From Scytonematopsis contorta HA4267-MV1 (GTDB lineage Bacteria > Cyanobacteriota > Cyanobacteriia > Cyanobacteriales > Nostocaceae), in NCBI GenBank assembly GCA_019359035.1, contig JAHHIC010000033.1, positions 62,001 to 126,000 of the forward strand: 64,000 bases of DNA, given 5' to 3'. A program made the translations under genes and the position numbers. Below the pieces are notes generated by a model. It made no database searches. It was not told the DNA's origin and worked only from the letters and a program-made list of their open reading frames with translations. Position 1 is the stretch's first letter. Every line of letters starts with the position of its first letter. Positions 1 to 8,281 of this stretch are shown in pieces.

Positions 1-665
1 TTTAATACCCACTGTGTTGGTTCATAAATAGTTACAGAATCCGGAGTTTTCCAATGGACGATAGTCGCGTGGGGTTCCATTGGTGCGTGCAGTTCCATTG
101 GAGTTGTATAAGTAGCTTCAACTTTAACGGCTGCACTTGCTAAGGCTTTTGTTACATCTCCAGCGGTTGTACTACTTTTTTCATAAGTGAAATCTTCACC
201 AAAGAAAGGAGGAGCAGGACGATAATTTGCTTTGCTAGCATCCACCATTAGTTCTTGGGTTTCGTACTCTACCTTAATCAGATGTGCTGCGTCTCTTGCT
301 CGCTCAAAAGTATCTGCTACAACTAAACCTACAATTTGTCCTGCATAGAAAATACGGTCATCGGACAATGGTAGCCGTGCCTCATAAATTTTAGAATTCA
401 TGAAATCATTGGCTGGTTTGAATACTTTTGGGGGGTTTTTGTGGGTAAAAACTTTAATTACCCCACGCTCCCGTTCGGCTGCACTGGTGTCAATACTTTT
501 GATGCGTCCGTTAGCAACTGTAGCCGTTACCAAATAACCATAAACCATCCCCGGAATTTGAAACTCTGCCGAGTATGTAGCTGTTCCCGTTACCTTTGCT
601 CGTCCATCTTTGCGGCTAACAGAACTGCTAACAGAATTGCTAATAGAATTATCAACCTGACTCAT
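1..665 (-). CDS. Molybdopterin-binding subunit of xanthine dehydrogenase/aldehyde oxidoreductase (partial)
   Basis: The reading frame opens with ATG at 665-663 and runs off the start of the window, so only about 221 N-terminal residues are visible. They contain the usual start of the large Mo subunit: a short leader (MSQVDNSIS), then RKDGRAKVTGTATYSAE, a stretch typical of the xanthine dehydrogenase a/b hammerhead domain, followed by segments such as FYAGQIVGLVVAD and MELHAPMEPHAT. The ATG overlaps the stop of the FAD subunit gene by 4 bp (ATGA), which suggests translational coupling. With the FAD and 2Fe-2S genes it forms a three-gene operon oxidising an aldehyde or heterocycle. The active-site end is outside the window, so the substrate cannot be judged. 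Confidence 0.9.
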   Translation of the reverse strand, partial: MSQVDNSISNSVSSSVSRKDGRAKVTGTATYSAEFQIPGMVYGYLVTATVANGRIKSIDTSAAERERGVIKVFTHKNPPKVFKPANDFMNSKIYEARLPLSDDRIFYAGQIVGLVVADTFERARDAAHLIKVEYETQELMVDASKANYRPAPPFFGEDFTYEKSSTTAGDVTKALASAAVKVEATYTTPMELHAPMEPHATIVHWKTPDSVTIYEPTQWVL

Positions 666-1666
666 ACTAACCCCCCTCCCTTTGCTGACACGGTTAAAGC
701 ACGTCGAATTGCTCGCTTCGACATATTTATTTTAAATTTGTTATGAGTTAATGGTTTTGCCTCTTGCAATGCGAGTTCTGCAGCTTCCTGGAAACTGGAA
801 TCTTTTGCTGGCTTACCTTTCAAAAATTCCTCAGCTACGGTTAATCTCCAGGGTTTGTGAGCGACTCCACCCATTGCTAAACGTACATCCCGAATCTGTC
901 CACCAGATATATCCAACATCGCTGCAACAGAAATCAAAGCAAAAGCATAGGAAGTTCGGTCGCGTAATTTTAAATATACCCCCGACCGCGCCATCGACGT
1001 AGGAGGTAAAATCAAGCTTGTAATTAATTCCCCTGCTGCTAAACTTGTATCGCGTTGTGGTGTATTACCTGGTAAACTATGAAATTCACTAAAGGGAATT
1101 CGTCGCTTGCCTTTTGCTCCTTCTACTTCTACCACCGCATCCAGTGCAGCTAACGCAACACACATATCAGAAGGATGCACCGCAATACATTGGTCGCTAG
1201 CTCCAAAAATCGCGTGCATCTTATTATAACCCTGGATTGCAGGACAGCCTGTACCTGGTTGCCGCTTATTACAAACAAATGCGGTGTCATAATAATAAGG
1301 ACAACGAGTGCGCTGTAATAAATTTCCTCCGACAGTAGCCGCATTCCTAATTTGTTGGGAAGCTCCCGCTAAAATTGCCCGGGAAAGTAAAGGGTAATCG
1401 CGTCTTACATCGGGATGGTCTGCGAGCATTGTATTAGTGACCATCGCTCCAATTTGTAAACCCCCGTTGAAACTCCCATTGGGGATGCGTCCAATCTTTC
1501 CCATATCCAACCGGGAAACATCCACAAGTTGCGATGGTTCATCCAGGAAGACTTTCATCCGGTCGAGTAGATTTGTCCCACCCGCAATGTACATCGACTC
1601 GGTACTTGATACTCGCTGGATAGCATCCTTAACCGAAGTTGCCCGTACGTAAGCAAAATTTTTCAT
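662..1666 (-). CDS. FAD-binding subunit of xanthine dehydrogenase/aldehyde oxidoreductase, with extra 4Fe-4S-type cysteines
   Basis: This 334-residue protein has the FAD-domain motifs AGGTNLLD (28-35) and TVGGNLLQ (111-118) of the CO dehydrogenase/xanthine dehydrogenase medium subunit. Between them and the CODH C-terminal domain lies a cysteine-bearing loop with C122, C132, C141, C160 and C169. In the PaoB/YagS and 4-hydroxybenzoyl-CoA reductase branches such a loop carries an additional [4Fe-4S] cluster. The subunit passes electrons from the Mo subunit to an acceptor. It is the middle gene of the operon, 40 bp after the 2Fe-2S gene and overlapping the Mo subunit start by 4 bp. Family assignment is firm; the extra cluster is inferred from the cysteines. 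Confidence 0.92.
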   Translation of the reverse strand: MKNFAYVRATSVKDAIQRVSSTESMYIAGGTNLLDRMKVFLDEPSQLVDVSRLDMGKIGRIPNGSFNGGLQIGAMVTNTMLADHPDVRRDYPLLSRAILAGASQQIRNAATVGGNLLQRTRCPYYYDTAFVCNKRQPGTGCPAIQGYNKMHAIFGASDQCIAVHPSDMCVALAALDAVVEVEGAKGKRRIPFSEFHSLPGNTPQRDTSLAAGELITSLILPPTSMARSGVYLKLRDRTSYAFALISVAAMLDISGGQIRDVRLAMGGVAHKPWRLTVAEEFLKGKPAKDSSFQEAAELALQEAKPLTHNKFKINMSKRAIRRALTVSAKGGGLV

Positions 1667-1706
1667 AAAAAACTCTTTTAGTAATCGAATTACGAATTAC
1701 TCTTGA

Positions 1707-2369
1707 CTAACCTTGTGCAGCGACTTGCTGTACAGCAGCAATAATACCGTTGTAAGCACTGCAGCGACAAAGATTACCGCTTAAACGCTCGCGGATTTCA
1801 CCTTCTGACAGATTAGCTAACTGAGGAGTTTGGTTCAAATCTGATGTGACAACACTAGCGGCTCCCCGTTTGACCTCATCTAATAAAGCTACTGAGGCAC
1901 AAATTTGACCTGGAGTGCAGTAACCGCACTGTAGCCCATCATTATCAATAAATGCGGTTTGCATGGGATGTAGCTGTTCACCTGTTGCCAAACCTTCAAT
2001 AGTGGTAATTTTTTTACCATCTTGCATTACAGCTAATGTCAGACAGGAATAAACACGCTGTCCATCAATCAACACCGTGCAAGCTCCACACTGACCGTGG
2101 TCACAACCTTTTTTGCTACCAGTTAATGCGAGGTTTTCTCGTAGAGCATCCAACAGCGTGACCCGTGGTTCAATAGCTAGATTTTGAGGTTTGCCGTTGA
2201 TTTGCAATGTAATTTTGCTTTGTCCTTCTGCCATTGCGATTGTCTCCTCTTTACCCTGAATTGTGTTTATGACAGTCGGAGCGGCTATTACTGCACCTGC
2301 TGCTGTTAGTGCTTGACCCAAAAATCCTCGTCGAGATGTTCGCAGTAGTTCCCTGTTCTCTTCTGTCAC
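1707..2369 (-). CDS. Tat-exported 2Fe-2S subunit of aldehyde/xanthine oxidoreductase (PaoA-like)
   Basis: The 220-residue protein starts with a twin-arginine signal (TSRRGFLGQA at 11-20, then a hydrophobic AAGAVIAAPTV stretch), so the complex should be exported folded to the periplasm or thylakoid lumen. A plant-type ferredoxin domain follows with C89, C94, C97 and C109, then the helical second 2Fe-2S domain with C148, C151, C201 and C203. All eight ligands are present. Gene order (2Fe-2S, FAD, Mo) and the Tat signal on the small subunit match E. coli PaoABC, a periplasmic aldehyde oxidase, better than cytoplasmic xanthine dehydrogenases. First gene of the operon. Substrate unknown. Confidence 0.93.
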   Translation of the reverse strand: MTEENRELLRTSRRGFLGQALTAAGAVIAAPTVINTIQGKEETIAMAEGQSKITLQINGKPQNLAIEPRVTLLDALRENLALTGSKKGCDHGQCGACTVLIDGQRVYSCLTLAVMQDGKKITTIEGLATGEQLHPMQTAFIDNDGLQCGYCTPGQICASVALLDEVKRGAASVVTSDLNQTPQLANLSEGEIRERLSGNLCRCSAYNGIIAAVQQVAAQG

Positions 2370-2405
2370 GGATTTTATAGTTCCTTTTAATGGTTTTGTT
2401 AAGGG

Positions 2406-2480
2406 TTGACTGTTGACGGTTGACGGTTGACGGTTGACGGTTGACTGTTGACGGTTGACGGTTGACAGTTGACTGTTGAC
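2406..2480. repeat. Heptanucleotide tandem repeat (TTGACNG)
   Basis: About 10.7 copies of a 7-bp unit, TTGACGG/TTGACTG/TTGACAG, lie upstream of the aldehyde oxidoreductase operon. Short tandemly repeated heptamers of this kind are common between genes of heterocyst-forming cyanobacteria. Shorter, more degenerate runs of the same unit occur near 49024-49060 and 53690-53735. The stretch from 2481 to 2720 is AT-rich with nothing else recognisable. Confidence 0.85.
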
Positions 2481-2720
2481 TCTATTTTTTACAAATCATA
2501 TTAAAATTACTATGTAACGATGACCTCGCTTTGCTAATGCTGTTATTGTGCTGTTGATATATGCCCTATATTTACTAAGTTAAAGCACTAGATTACAATG
2601 CTAATCATTACACAAAAAACATTAAAAAATGCAAAATTCAAAGCTATTAAATAAAAAACAACAAAATGTAACATTTTTTTTATTCTATTAAACTTATTCA
2701 AGTTTATTTATTATAAAAAT

Positions 2721-2780
2721 AGTCCTCTTTAGAGGACTTTAGCTTTTAGACAGTGACTTTAGTCACTGGCTGGCTTGTGA
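2721..2780 (+). repeat. Core of a dispersed hairpin element (MITE-related)
   Basis: The segment has two hairpins: AGTCCTCTTTAGAGGACT, and CAGTGACTTTAGTCACTG after a TTTAGCTTTTAGA linker. The same core, with the second hairpin varied but still paired, lies inside the elements at 20039-20165, 20147-20292 and 60833-60967. Here the terminal inverted repeats seen in those copies are missing, and the last bases run straight into the 11-bp tandem array. Confidence 0.7.
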
Positions 2781-3033
2781 CTGGCTTGTGACTGGCTTGT
2801 GACTGGCTTGTGACTGGCTTGTGACTGGCTTGTGGCTGGCTTGTGACTGGCTTGTGACTGGCTTGTGACTGGCTTGTGACTGGCTTGTGACTGGCTTGTG
2901 ACTGGCTTGTGACTGGCTTGTGACTGGCTTGTGACTGGCTTGTGACTGGCTTGTTGCTGGCTTGTGACTGGCTTGTTGCTGGCTTGTGACTGGCTTGTGG
3001 CTGGCTTGTTGCTGGCTTGTGGCTGGATTGCGA
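2770..3033. repeat. Tandem array, 24 copies of an 11-bp unit
   Basis: The unit is CTGGCTTGTGA, with variants ending TGG or TTG concentrated toward the right end, and a degenerate last copy (CTGGATTGCGA). The array is exactly 264 bp, 24 x 11, with no phase break. It ends 8 bp before the stop codon side of the PEP-CTERM gene at 3042. Because 11 is not a multiple of 3 and no conserved frame is kept, it is not taken as coding. The unit equals the last 11 bases of the hairpin element just to the left. Confidence 0.9.
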
Positions 3034-3041
3034 TATAAATG

Positions 3042-4052
3042 CTATTTACTTAGAAGACGCTTGCGACGACTAAAACCAAGAGAGCCTAAAATTACAACCA
3101 AGCCTGAAATAGTAGATGGTTCAGGAATTGTTTCCGATTCAAAAATTGGTATTACCGGCTCTTTCTCTATTTCTTTTCCAGGGTCATCAATAGTAGATGG
3201 AACATCAGGTAAAACACCTGCGAACAAATAATTATGGGATTCGCCATTTCCTGACATTGATTTCACAACCACATTACCATTTACCTGACCGTTATTAAAT
3301 GCAAAATTAGCAAATGGTGCGAGAATACTACCTTCGATAGCAATTTCACTTGCATTTAAATTAGTTGCTTCATAGAAATTATACAGTACATTTTTGCGGT
3401 CTACACCCCTGAGATTAAATCCAAAATTCTTCATGGATATATCAAGTCCGCTAACATTCACAACAACAGTAGATTCTGGGGAAGCATTAATTTCCAAAGA
3501 ATTTGTTTTTGATAATTCCGCACCAGAGAGGTTAAAAACATCTAACTTATTACCACTACCTGCAAAGTTAATACCACCCCATGCTTCCACTCTTTTTTTA
3601 CCTGTGGGAGCTAAACTCGCTAAATATGCAGATAGTTTCTTCAATCGTTCTTCAACGGTGCTGAAATCAATTGGATTTCCTTGACTAATAGTACCTTGTG
3701 GTAAGCCTACATTACTAGCAATATCCTTACTATCACCGTAGACCGCATTACCGTTGAATACTTGACTATTACTCAATTGTAATTTTTTACCAGCTACAAC
3801 AACATTGCCGCTATTTGGGGATAAGCGACTACCAATCCCACCAATGAAATTAATGTTTCCACCAGCAGCAAGCTTTCCTTCTATATCTGTAGATTGTTGT
3901 TGGATGTCTCCCAAAACGAATACATTGTAGTCGGAAGCCACTCCCAAGCTAGCTGCTTCTGCTGTTTGCCAGAATCCGAAGAGAGCCATTCCTGTTGTCG
4001 CAACTACAAAGAAACCACAGGTATAGAAAACTTTTGCTATGTTTGTTCTCAT
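3042..4052 (-). CDS. Choice-of-anchor A family protein with PEP-CTERM sorting signal
   Basis: The 336-residue protein has an N-terminal signal peptide (hydrophobic stretch about 11-27, cleavage likely near AEAAS). Its body has the pattern of the choice-of-anchor A domain (starting around DYNVFVLGDI and including GGNINFIGGIGS). The C terminus has the classic PEP-CTERM layout: PEPS at about 310-313, a hydrophobic helix (ISGLVVILGSLGF) and a basic tail (SRRKR). In bacteria with an exosortase such proteins are secreted and processed at the envelope, often in extracellular matrix. No exosortase is visible here. The gene stops 8 bp from the 11-bp tandem array and is divergent from the hemagglutinin-type gene. 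Confidence 0.88.
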   Translation of the reverse strand: MRTNIAKVFYTCGFFVVATTGMALFGFWQTAEAASLGVASDYNVFVLGDIQQQSTDIEGKLAAGGNINFIGGIGSRLSPNSGNVVVAGKKLQLSNSQVFNGNAVYGDSKDIASNVGLPQGTISQGNPIDFSTVEERLKKLSAYLASLAPTGKKRVEAWGGINFAGSGNKLDVFNLSGAELSKTNSLEINASPESTVVVNVSGLDISMKNFGFNLRGVDRKNVLYNFYEATNLNASEIAIEGSILAPFANFAFNNGQVNGNVVVKSMSGNGESHNYLFAGVLPDVPSTIDDPGKEIEKEPVIPIFESETIPEPSTISGLVVILGSLGFSRRKRLLSK

Positions 4053-4396
4053 TGTTTAAGATTTGACCTTGATGTTGTGAAGAATCTAGATGATTACATG
4101 AACTAAGTAGGTAGACTGTATTAAATATAAAATCTCTCCGATTTAAGCAAAGAGGCTTAAACTCCTTATTCTCTGTTGATTGAGGGTTTGGGGTTTAATC
4201 AGTTTTATATTTCAACTTTGTACCTATTTATGTTTTGGCACTTGAAATAATTAAGTGCAAGTACTTTATTAATTCTTGATAGTATTAACAAGATTTATCA
4301 GTGTTTACCGAATATTTATCATTGTAGAGAAAATACTTAACTCAAAAAGGTATTTGATGGTGTAATGATGTTACATGTGAGCGAGCAAGAACCTAA

Positions 4397-4419
4397 CCCC
4401 TTCCCTATAAGGGAAGGGG
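4397..4419. repeat. Perfect palindrome in the divergent intergenic region
   Basis: CCCCTTCCCT-ATA-AGGGAAGGGG forms a 10-bp stem with a 3-base loop. It sits in the 518-bp AT-rich gap between the divergent PEP-CTERM and hemagglutinin-type genes. A half-site of similar sequence (GTTCCCCTTCCCTTGTCGG) occurs near 16580, so this is a dispersed repeat rather than an operator. No T-run follows, so it is not a clear terminator. The rest of the gap shows nothing recognisable. Confidence 0.5.
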
Positions 4420-4570
4420 AACAAGAAAATATAGTGGCTAATTAGTAGACATAATGTAGAATTATAGGTATTATTGCTGAATTTCTTTTTATCCAAATCA
4501 AATAAAATAGTTTATAAATATAAAGAATGAGTTGAATTTATAAAATAAGAATATAAGGATATAAGGATAT

Positions 4571-6718
4571 ATGAAAAGCCTACATATCGCTTGCTGCTTA
4601 GGAATTTTTTTGCAATTAAATCCAAATATTGCTGTTGCACAGATTCGTGCTGATAATACAGTTGGGTCGCAATTAATTCAAAATGCATTAACTAACGGTG
4701 ACAGAGTTGATGGTGGTATGGTTCGCGGTAGTAATTTATTTCATAGTTTTAGTGAATTTAATATTAATGCTGGACGTGGAGTTTATTTTACTAATCCTGA
4801 TAATATAACTAATATTTTTACTCGCGTAACTGGCAATAATCCATCAAATATTAATGGAACATTGGGAGTCTTAGGAAATTCTAATTTATTTTTCATGAAT
4901 CCCAATGGAATTATATTTGGAACAGATGCAGCGCTGGATATAAAAGGCTCATTTTTAGGAACCACTGCGAATAGTATTCATTTTGCTGATGGAATGCAGT
5001 TTAGTTCTACTAATTCTCAACCAGCATCATTGCTCACGGTAAGCGTACCTGTAGGTTTAGGATTTGGAAGCAACACAGGGGGAATTAGTAATCATGCAAA
5101 TCCGGGTTTGCAAGTTATGCCTGGACAAACAATTGCTTTAATTGGTGGAAATATCTCAATGCTTGGAGGACAAGTTATTGCACCTCAGGGAAATATTGAA
5201 CTAGGTAGTGTAGCTAATAATAGCTTTGTCGGTTTAACTCAAGCTGATAAATTTTGGAGTTTGAATTATCAAAATAACCAAAATTTTCAAGATATCAATT
5301 TAACCGAAGTAACTCTTATTGATGCTAGCGGTAGTGGTGGTGGGAATATTACAATATATGGAAATAATATTAGGGTAGATGGTATTTCCTATATTAGTTC
5401 TAATACAAATAATTCAGATATCGGTGGTGTTATAAATCTAAACGCTTCTTCATCGATTCAATTAACAAATAGTAGTAGTATTTATGGAGATGTGTTAGCA
5501 GAAGCTACAGGAAGAGGTGTGAATATTAATATCAATACTCCTAAATTGAGCGTACTTGGAGCTTCTGACATAGGTGTTTATTCTTCAGGTATCGGTGATG
5601 CAGGTGATTTGAATATTAAAGCCACTGATATTGAAGTCGCTGGTCATAGTGTTGATAAGGATTATTGGAGTTCTTTGTACAATACTGCTTGGAAAGGTCA
5701 AGGTAATGGAGGTAATTTAACTATTGAATCCCAGCGCATTAGCTTACGGGACGGTGCTGTAATTGGTGCAAGTACTTGGAGTAGGGGGAATGCAGGGAAT
5801 GTGTATATTAAAGCTTCCGAGTTTATCGAAGTGTTTGGTAATACTAATAATATAAATTACCCAACTGCTATTCGTGCTGAAGTTAAACCTGGTTCTACAG
5901 GAAATGGTGGAAATATATTAATTGAAACACCATTGTTATTTGTGTCTAATCAAGGATTAGTATCTGTTAGTAGTACAGGGAATGGTAACGCAGGTAATTT
6001 AAAAATCAACACAAATAATCTGAAACTCGATACAAATGGAAGCATCAGCGCTACAGTAAACAATGGCAATCGTGGTAATATAGTAATTGATACTAATATT
6101 ATGACAATGCGTCGAGATAGTAATATTACAACTAATGCTAGTGAAAATTCTAATGGTGGTAATATTAGTATAAATGCAGATGCTATTGTACAATTAGAGA
6201 ATAGTGATATTACGGCAAATGCACTCACAGGTAGGGGTGGTAATATTAATATCAATTCTCAAAGTATATTTAATTCTCTTGACAGTCAAATCACAGCAAC
6301 TGGAAGCGTGGATGGAGAAGTTCAAATTACTACTCCTGATATTAAACAAGAAAATTCTCTCGAACATCAATCTAGTAATTTTTTGACAACAAAAACATTT
6401 GTGGCAAATAGTTGTTTACATCTTAGTAATAGTCAACAAGGTAGGTTTGTAGTCACGGGTAATGGTGGTATTGCAGAAGCTCCTAGTAATCAAAATTTAG
6501 ACTATTCCCTTTTACTGATAACACCAGTGATTACAAGTGCTAGTTCACAAATTATAGTTCCTTCTCAACAACAATTATCTGCTTGGAAAATTGGCTCACC
6601 TATTAATGAAGCTACTGAGTTAATCAAAACCAAAGATGGTAGATTAATTTTATTGAATGATAATAATGGCAGGTACGTTAGCTCTGAAAATTTGACATGT
6701 CAATCGACTGAATTTTAA
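4571..6718 (+). CDS. Filamentous hemagglutinin N-terminal (TPS) domain secreted protein
   Basis: The 715-residue protein has a signal peptide (about 1-23, ending AVAQ) followed by the two-partner secretion domain: DNTVGSQ, GGMVRGSNLFHSFSEFNI, the NPNGIIFG motif and KGSFLGTTANSI. The remainder is a beta-helix-like region with many Gly/Asn-rich repeats (GNGGNI, GNAGNL). It ends in the cysteine-containing region typical of cyanobacterial members. Such proteins are exported through a TpsB/Omp85-type pore and act in adhesion or the extracellular matrix; no TpsB partner is visible here. A ribosome site AAGGAT is 3-4 bases before the ATG, inside a short ATAAGGAT duplication. Confidence 0.9.
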   Translation: MKSLHIACCLGIFLQLNPNIAVAQIRADNTVGSQLIQNALTNGDRVDGGMVRGSNLFHSFSEFNINAGRGVYFTNPDNITNIFTRVTGNNPSNINGTLGVLGNSNLFFMNPNGIIFGTDAALDIKGSFLGTTANSIHFADGMQFSSTNSQPASLLTVSVPVGLGFGSNTGGISNHANPGLQVMPGQTIALIGGNISMLGGQVIAPQGNIELGSVANNSFVGLTQADKFWSLNYQNNQNFQDINLTEVTLIDASGSGGGNITIYGNNIRVDGISYISSNTNNSDIGGVINLNASSSIQLTNSSSIYGDVLAEATGRGVNININTPKLSVLGASDIGVYSSGIGDAGDLNIKATDIEVAGHSVDKDYWSSLYNTAWKGQGNGGNLTIESQRISLRDGAVIGASTWSRGNAGNVYIKASEFIEVFGNTNNINYPTAIRAEVKPGSTGNGGNILIETPLLFVSNQGLVSVSSTGNGNAGNLKINTNNLKLDTNGSISATVNNGNRGNIVIDTNIMTMRRDSNITTNASENSNGGNISINADAIVQLENSDITANALTGRGGNININSQSIFNSLDSQITATGSVDGEVQITTPDIKQENSLEHQSSNFLTTKTFVANSCLHLSNSQQGRFVVTGNGGIAEAPSNQNLDYSLLLITPVITSASSQIIVPSQQQLSAWKIGSPINEATELIKTKDGRLILLNDNNGRYVSSENLTCQSTEF

Positions 6719-6741
6719 ATTTCAAGATATCTATTATTGAA

Positions 6742-6793
6742 ATTCAAATGCAGGGATATATTCTTGTTCGTTTTTTCCTGCTTCTATCCATTG
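6742..6793 (-). pseudogene. Scrap of a glutathione S-transferase gene (3' end only)
   Basis: About 52 bp match the 3' end of the intact glutathione transferase gene at 23741-24397 with only a handful of mismatches. Read on the minus strand it encodes WIEAGKNEQEYIPAFE, against WVEAGKNEQEFIPAFE in the intact copy. The changes are mostly conservative, so this looks like the remnant of a paralogue or of an old duplication. It begins about 20 bp after the hemagglutinin-type gene. The plus-strand open frame over this region is an artefact. Confidence 0.7.
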
Positions 6794-6921
6794 AAAAAAT
6801 GTAATTGTTTTGTGGAATGGGCTTCCAGAGCGTTCATACCAAGCAAGGTAGGCAAGGAAGGATGCTCACCCACAAGAGATATACAATTATACAGCGCCTT
6901 TCTGGTAAATGCAGTACAAGC

Positions 6922-6951
6922 GGGCGGGCAAGGATGCCCACCCCACAAGAG
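6922..6951 (+). repeat. Dispersed repeat GGGCGGGCAAGGATGCCCACCCC family
   Basis: One of several near-identical intergenic copies (also 8141-8168 on the minus strand, 28568-28598, 44507-44537). A degenerate relative lies at about 6848-6885 in the same gap. The unit is followed by CACAAGAG. The rest of the 427-bp gap 6719-7145 holds only the glutathione transferase scrap. Confidence 0.7.
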
Positions 6952-7145
6952 CTTAGATGACCCAAATTATACTTATTATAGATTAATTAGACACCCTCTA
7001 AGTTCAAAAAAAGTATTATTACAAAATCCTGTTTATCTATCACCTCAAGCTACGATAAATTTCGTTCCTTGAAGTGCATCTGCGTTTTTAATAATAAAGC
7101 CCACAGATGCTAACTCTAGAAAATAATTTGATTTCATAATACTTC

Positions 7146-8024
7146 ATGCGGCGAGACTCAATATTTTACAAGCTTTTCCAACAATCCCCCAATTTGTTAT
7201 TTGAACTGTTGGCAAATCCTCCAGCAAGTGGGAGCAGTTACCGATTCGATTCTGTTGCTGTCAAAGAACCAAAGTTTGAAATTGATGGGGTATTTCTACC
7301 ACCAGAAGATGAAAATCCTGGTGCTGTATATTTTTGTGAGGTTCAATGTCAAAAAGACGAGATGCTTTACGAACGATTGTTTGCTGAGTCTTCATTGTAC
7401 TTCTACCGCAACCGCTCTAGATTTAGCGACTGGCAAGCTGTTATAATTTACCCATCACGCAATATCGAACAAAGCGATATTTACCCTCATCGAACGCAAC
7501 TGAATGGGGAGCAAGTGCATCGCGTATATTTGAATGAACTGGGCAATATTCGCGAATTGCCTTTATGGGTAGCACTGATGGCATTAACCACCCTAAACGA
7601 GGAAGAAGCTCCAGAGGAAGCAAGATATTTGTTAACCAGAAGCCAAATTGGGCAATCTCAACAAGTAAGTAGCGCCATAATGGAGTTAATCACCACAATA
7701 ATGGTGTACAAATTTGAACAAATTAGTCGAACAGAGGTAGAGTCTATGCTAGGGATAACATTGCAGGAAACAAGAGTTTATCGAGAAATTAAGGAAGAAG
7801 GACGTGAGGAAGGACGTGAGGAAGGACGTGAGGAAGGACGTGAGGAAGCGACTGCGAATCTGGTTATCCGACAGCTAAATAAGCGGTTTGGAGAACTCTC
7901 TGAAAAAACACGCTCTTCAATTTCTGCTTTACCTTTGGCCGCTCTCGAAAACTTGAGTGAAGCACTGTTAGATTTTACTCGCTTAGCTGATTTAGAGGCT
8001 TGGTTAGAAGCACTTCGTAATTAG
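7146..8024 (+). CDS. Rpn-family (PD-(D/E)XK) nuclease/transposase-like protein with DUF4351 tail
   Basis: The 292-residue protein begins RRDSIFYKLFQQ, typical of the DUF2887/Rpn recombination-promoting nuclease family. Candidate catalytic residues are D47 (EIDGVF) and E65-x-Q67 (CEVQ), the E-x-Q form of the PD-(D/E)XK motif. After a helical region there is a charged in-frame repeat (about 219-235, units of EEGR encoded by a 12-bp tandem), then a DUF4351 domain ending EALLDFTRLADLEAWL. Proteins of this kind are multicopy in cyanobacteria and were linked to recombination in E. coli RpnA; the role here is inferred. A second member lies at 61402-62223, and both have the same 45-bp repeat downstream. 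Confidence 0.85.
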   Translation: MRRDSIFYKLFQQSPNLLFELLANPPASGSSYRFDSVAVKEPKFEIDGVFLPPEDENPGAVYFCEVQCQKDEMLYERLFAESSLYFYRNRSRFSDWQAVIIYPSRNIEQSDIYPHRTQLNGEQVHRVYLNELGNIRELPLWVALMALTTLNEEEAPEEARYLLTRSQIGQSQQVSSAIMELITTIMVYKFEQISRTEVESMLGITLQETRVYREIKEEGREEGREEGREEGREEATANLVIRQLNKRFGELSEKTRSSISALPLAALENLSEALLDFTRLADLEAWLEALRN

Positions 8025-8054
8025 GGCTTGCTGAAAAGAAATAGAAAGTAGACT

Positions 8055-8101
8055 CAATACTGCTCCGGTTTTGCTCGAAAATACGAAAACTCGTAGGTTG
8101 G
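8055..8101 (+). repeat. Dispersed repeat downstream of Rpn-family gene
   Basis: The sequence AATACTGC...GGTTTTGCTCGAAAATACGAAAACTCGTAGGTTGG recurs at 62286-62335, again just after an Rpn-family gene. Its inner part (CGAAAATACAAAAACTCGTAGGTTGGG) also recurs in opposite orientation at about 40600-40650. Confidence 0.7.
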
Positions 8102-8140
8102 CTCGCAATACTGCGTAGGTTTTGGGGTGCGTTCTTTAAT

Positions 8141-8280
8141 CTTGTGGGGTGGGCATCCTTGCCCGCCCGTTCCTATTCACAGCATTCTATACAATCCCAC
8201 AATCAAAATTGGATGTGCAGTAGAGACGCGATGTATCGGAGACGCGATGTATCGGAGACGCGATAAATCGCGTCTCTACA
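8141..8280. repeat. Dispersed GGGCGGGCAAGG repeat (minus) plus TAGAGACGCGAT palindrome cluster
   Basis: 8141-8168 is a minus-strand copy of the GGGCGGGCAAGGATGCCCACCCC repeat. 8221-8280 holds iterations of GAGACGCGATGTATCG closing in the palindrome GAGACGCGATAAATCGCGTCTC. The palindrome family recurs at 31077-31118 and 40730-40758. It abuts the stop of the large kinase/ATPase gene at 8282 and might fold at the RNA level to mark the 3' end. Confidence 0.75.
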
Positions 8281-8281
8281 A

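Noticed and set aside
2770-3033. Possible CRISPR array
   Set aside because: Units are contiguous 11-mers without spacers; no cas genes in the window.
2986-3231. Plus-strand frame starting in the 11-bp array
   Set aside because: Array-derived start followed by antisense of the PEP-CTERM gene.
6737-7072. Plus-strand frame of 111 codons
   Set aside because: It runs across the glutathione transferase scrap (antisense) and two dispersed repeats; no protein-like features.
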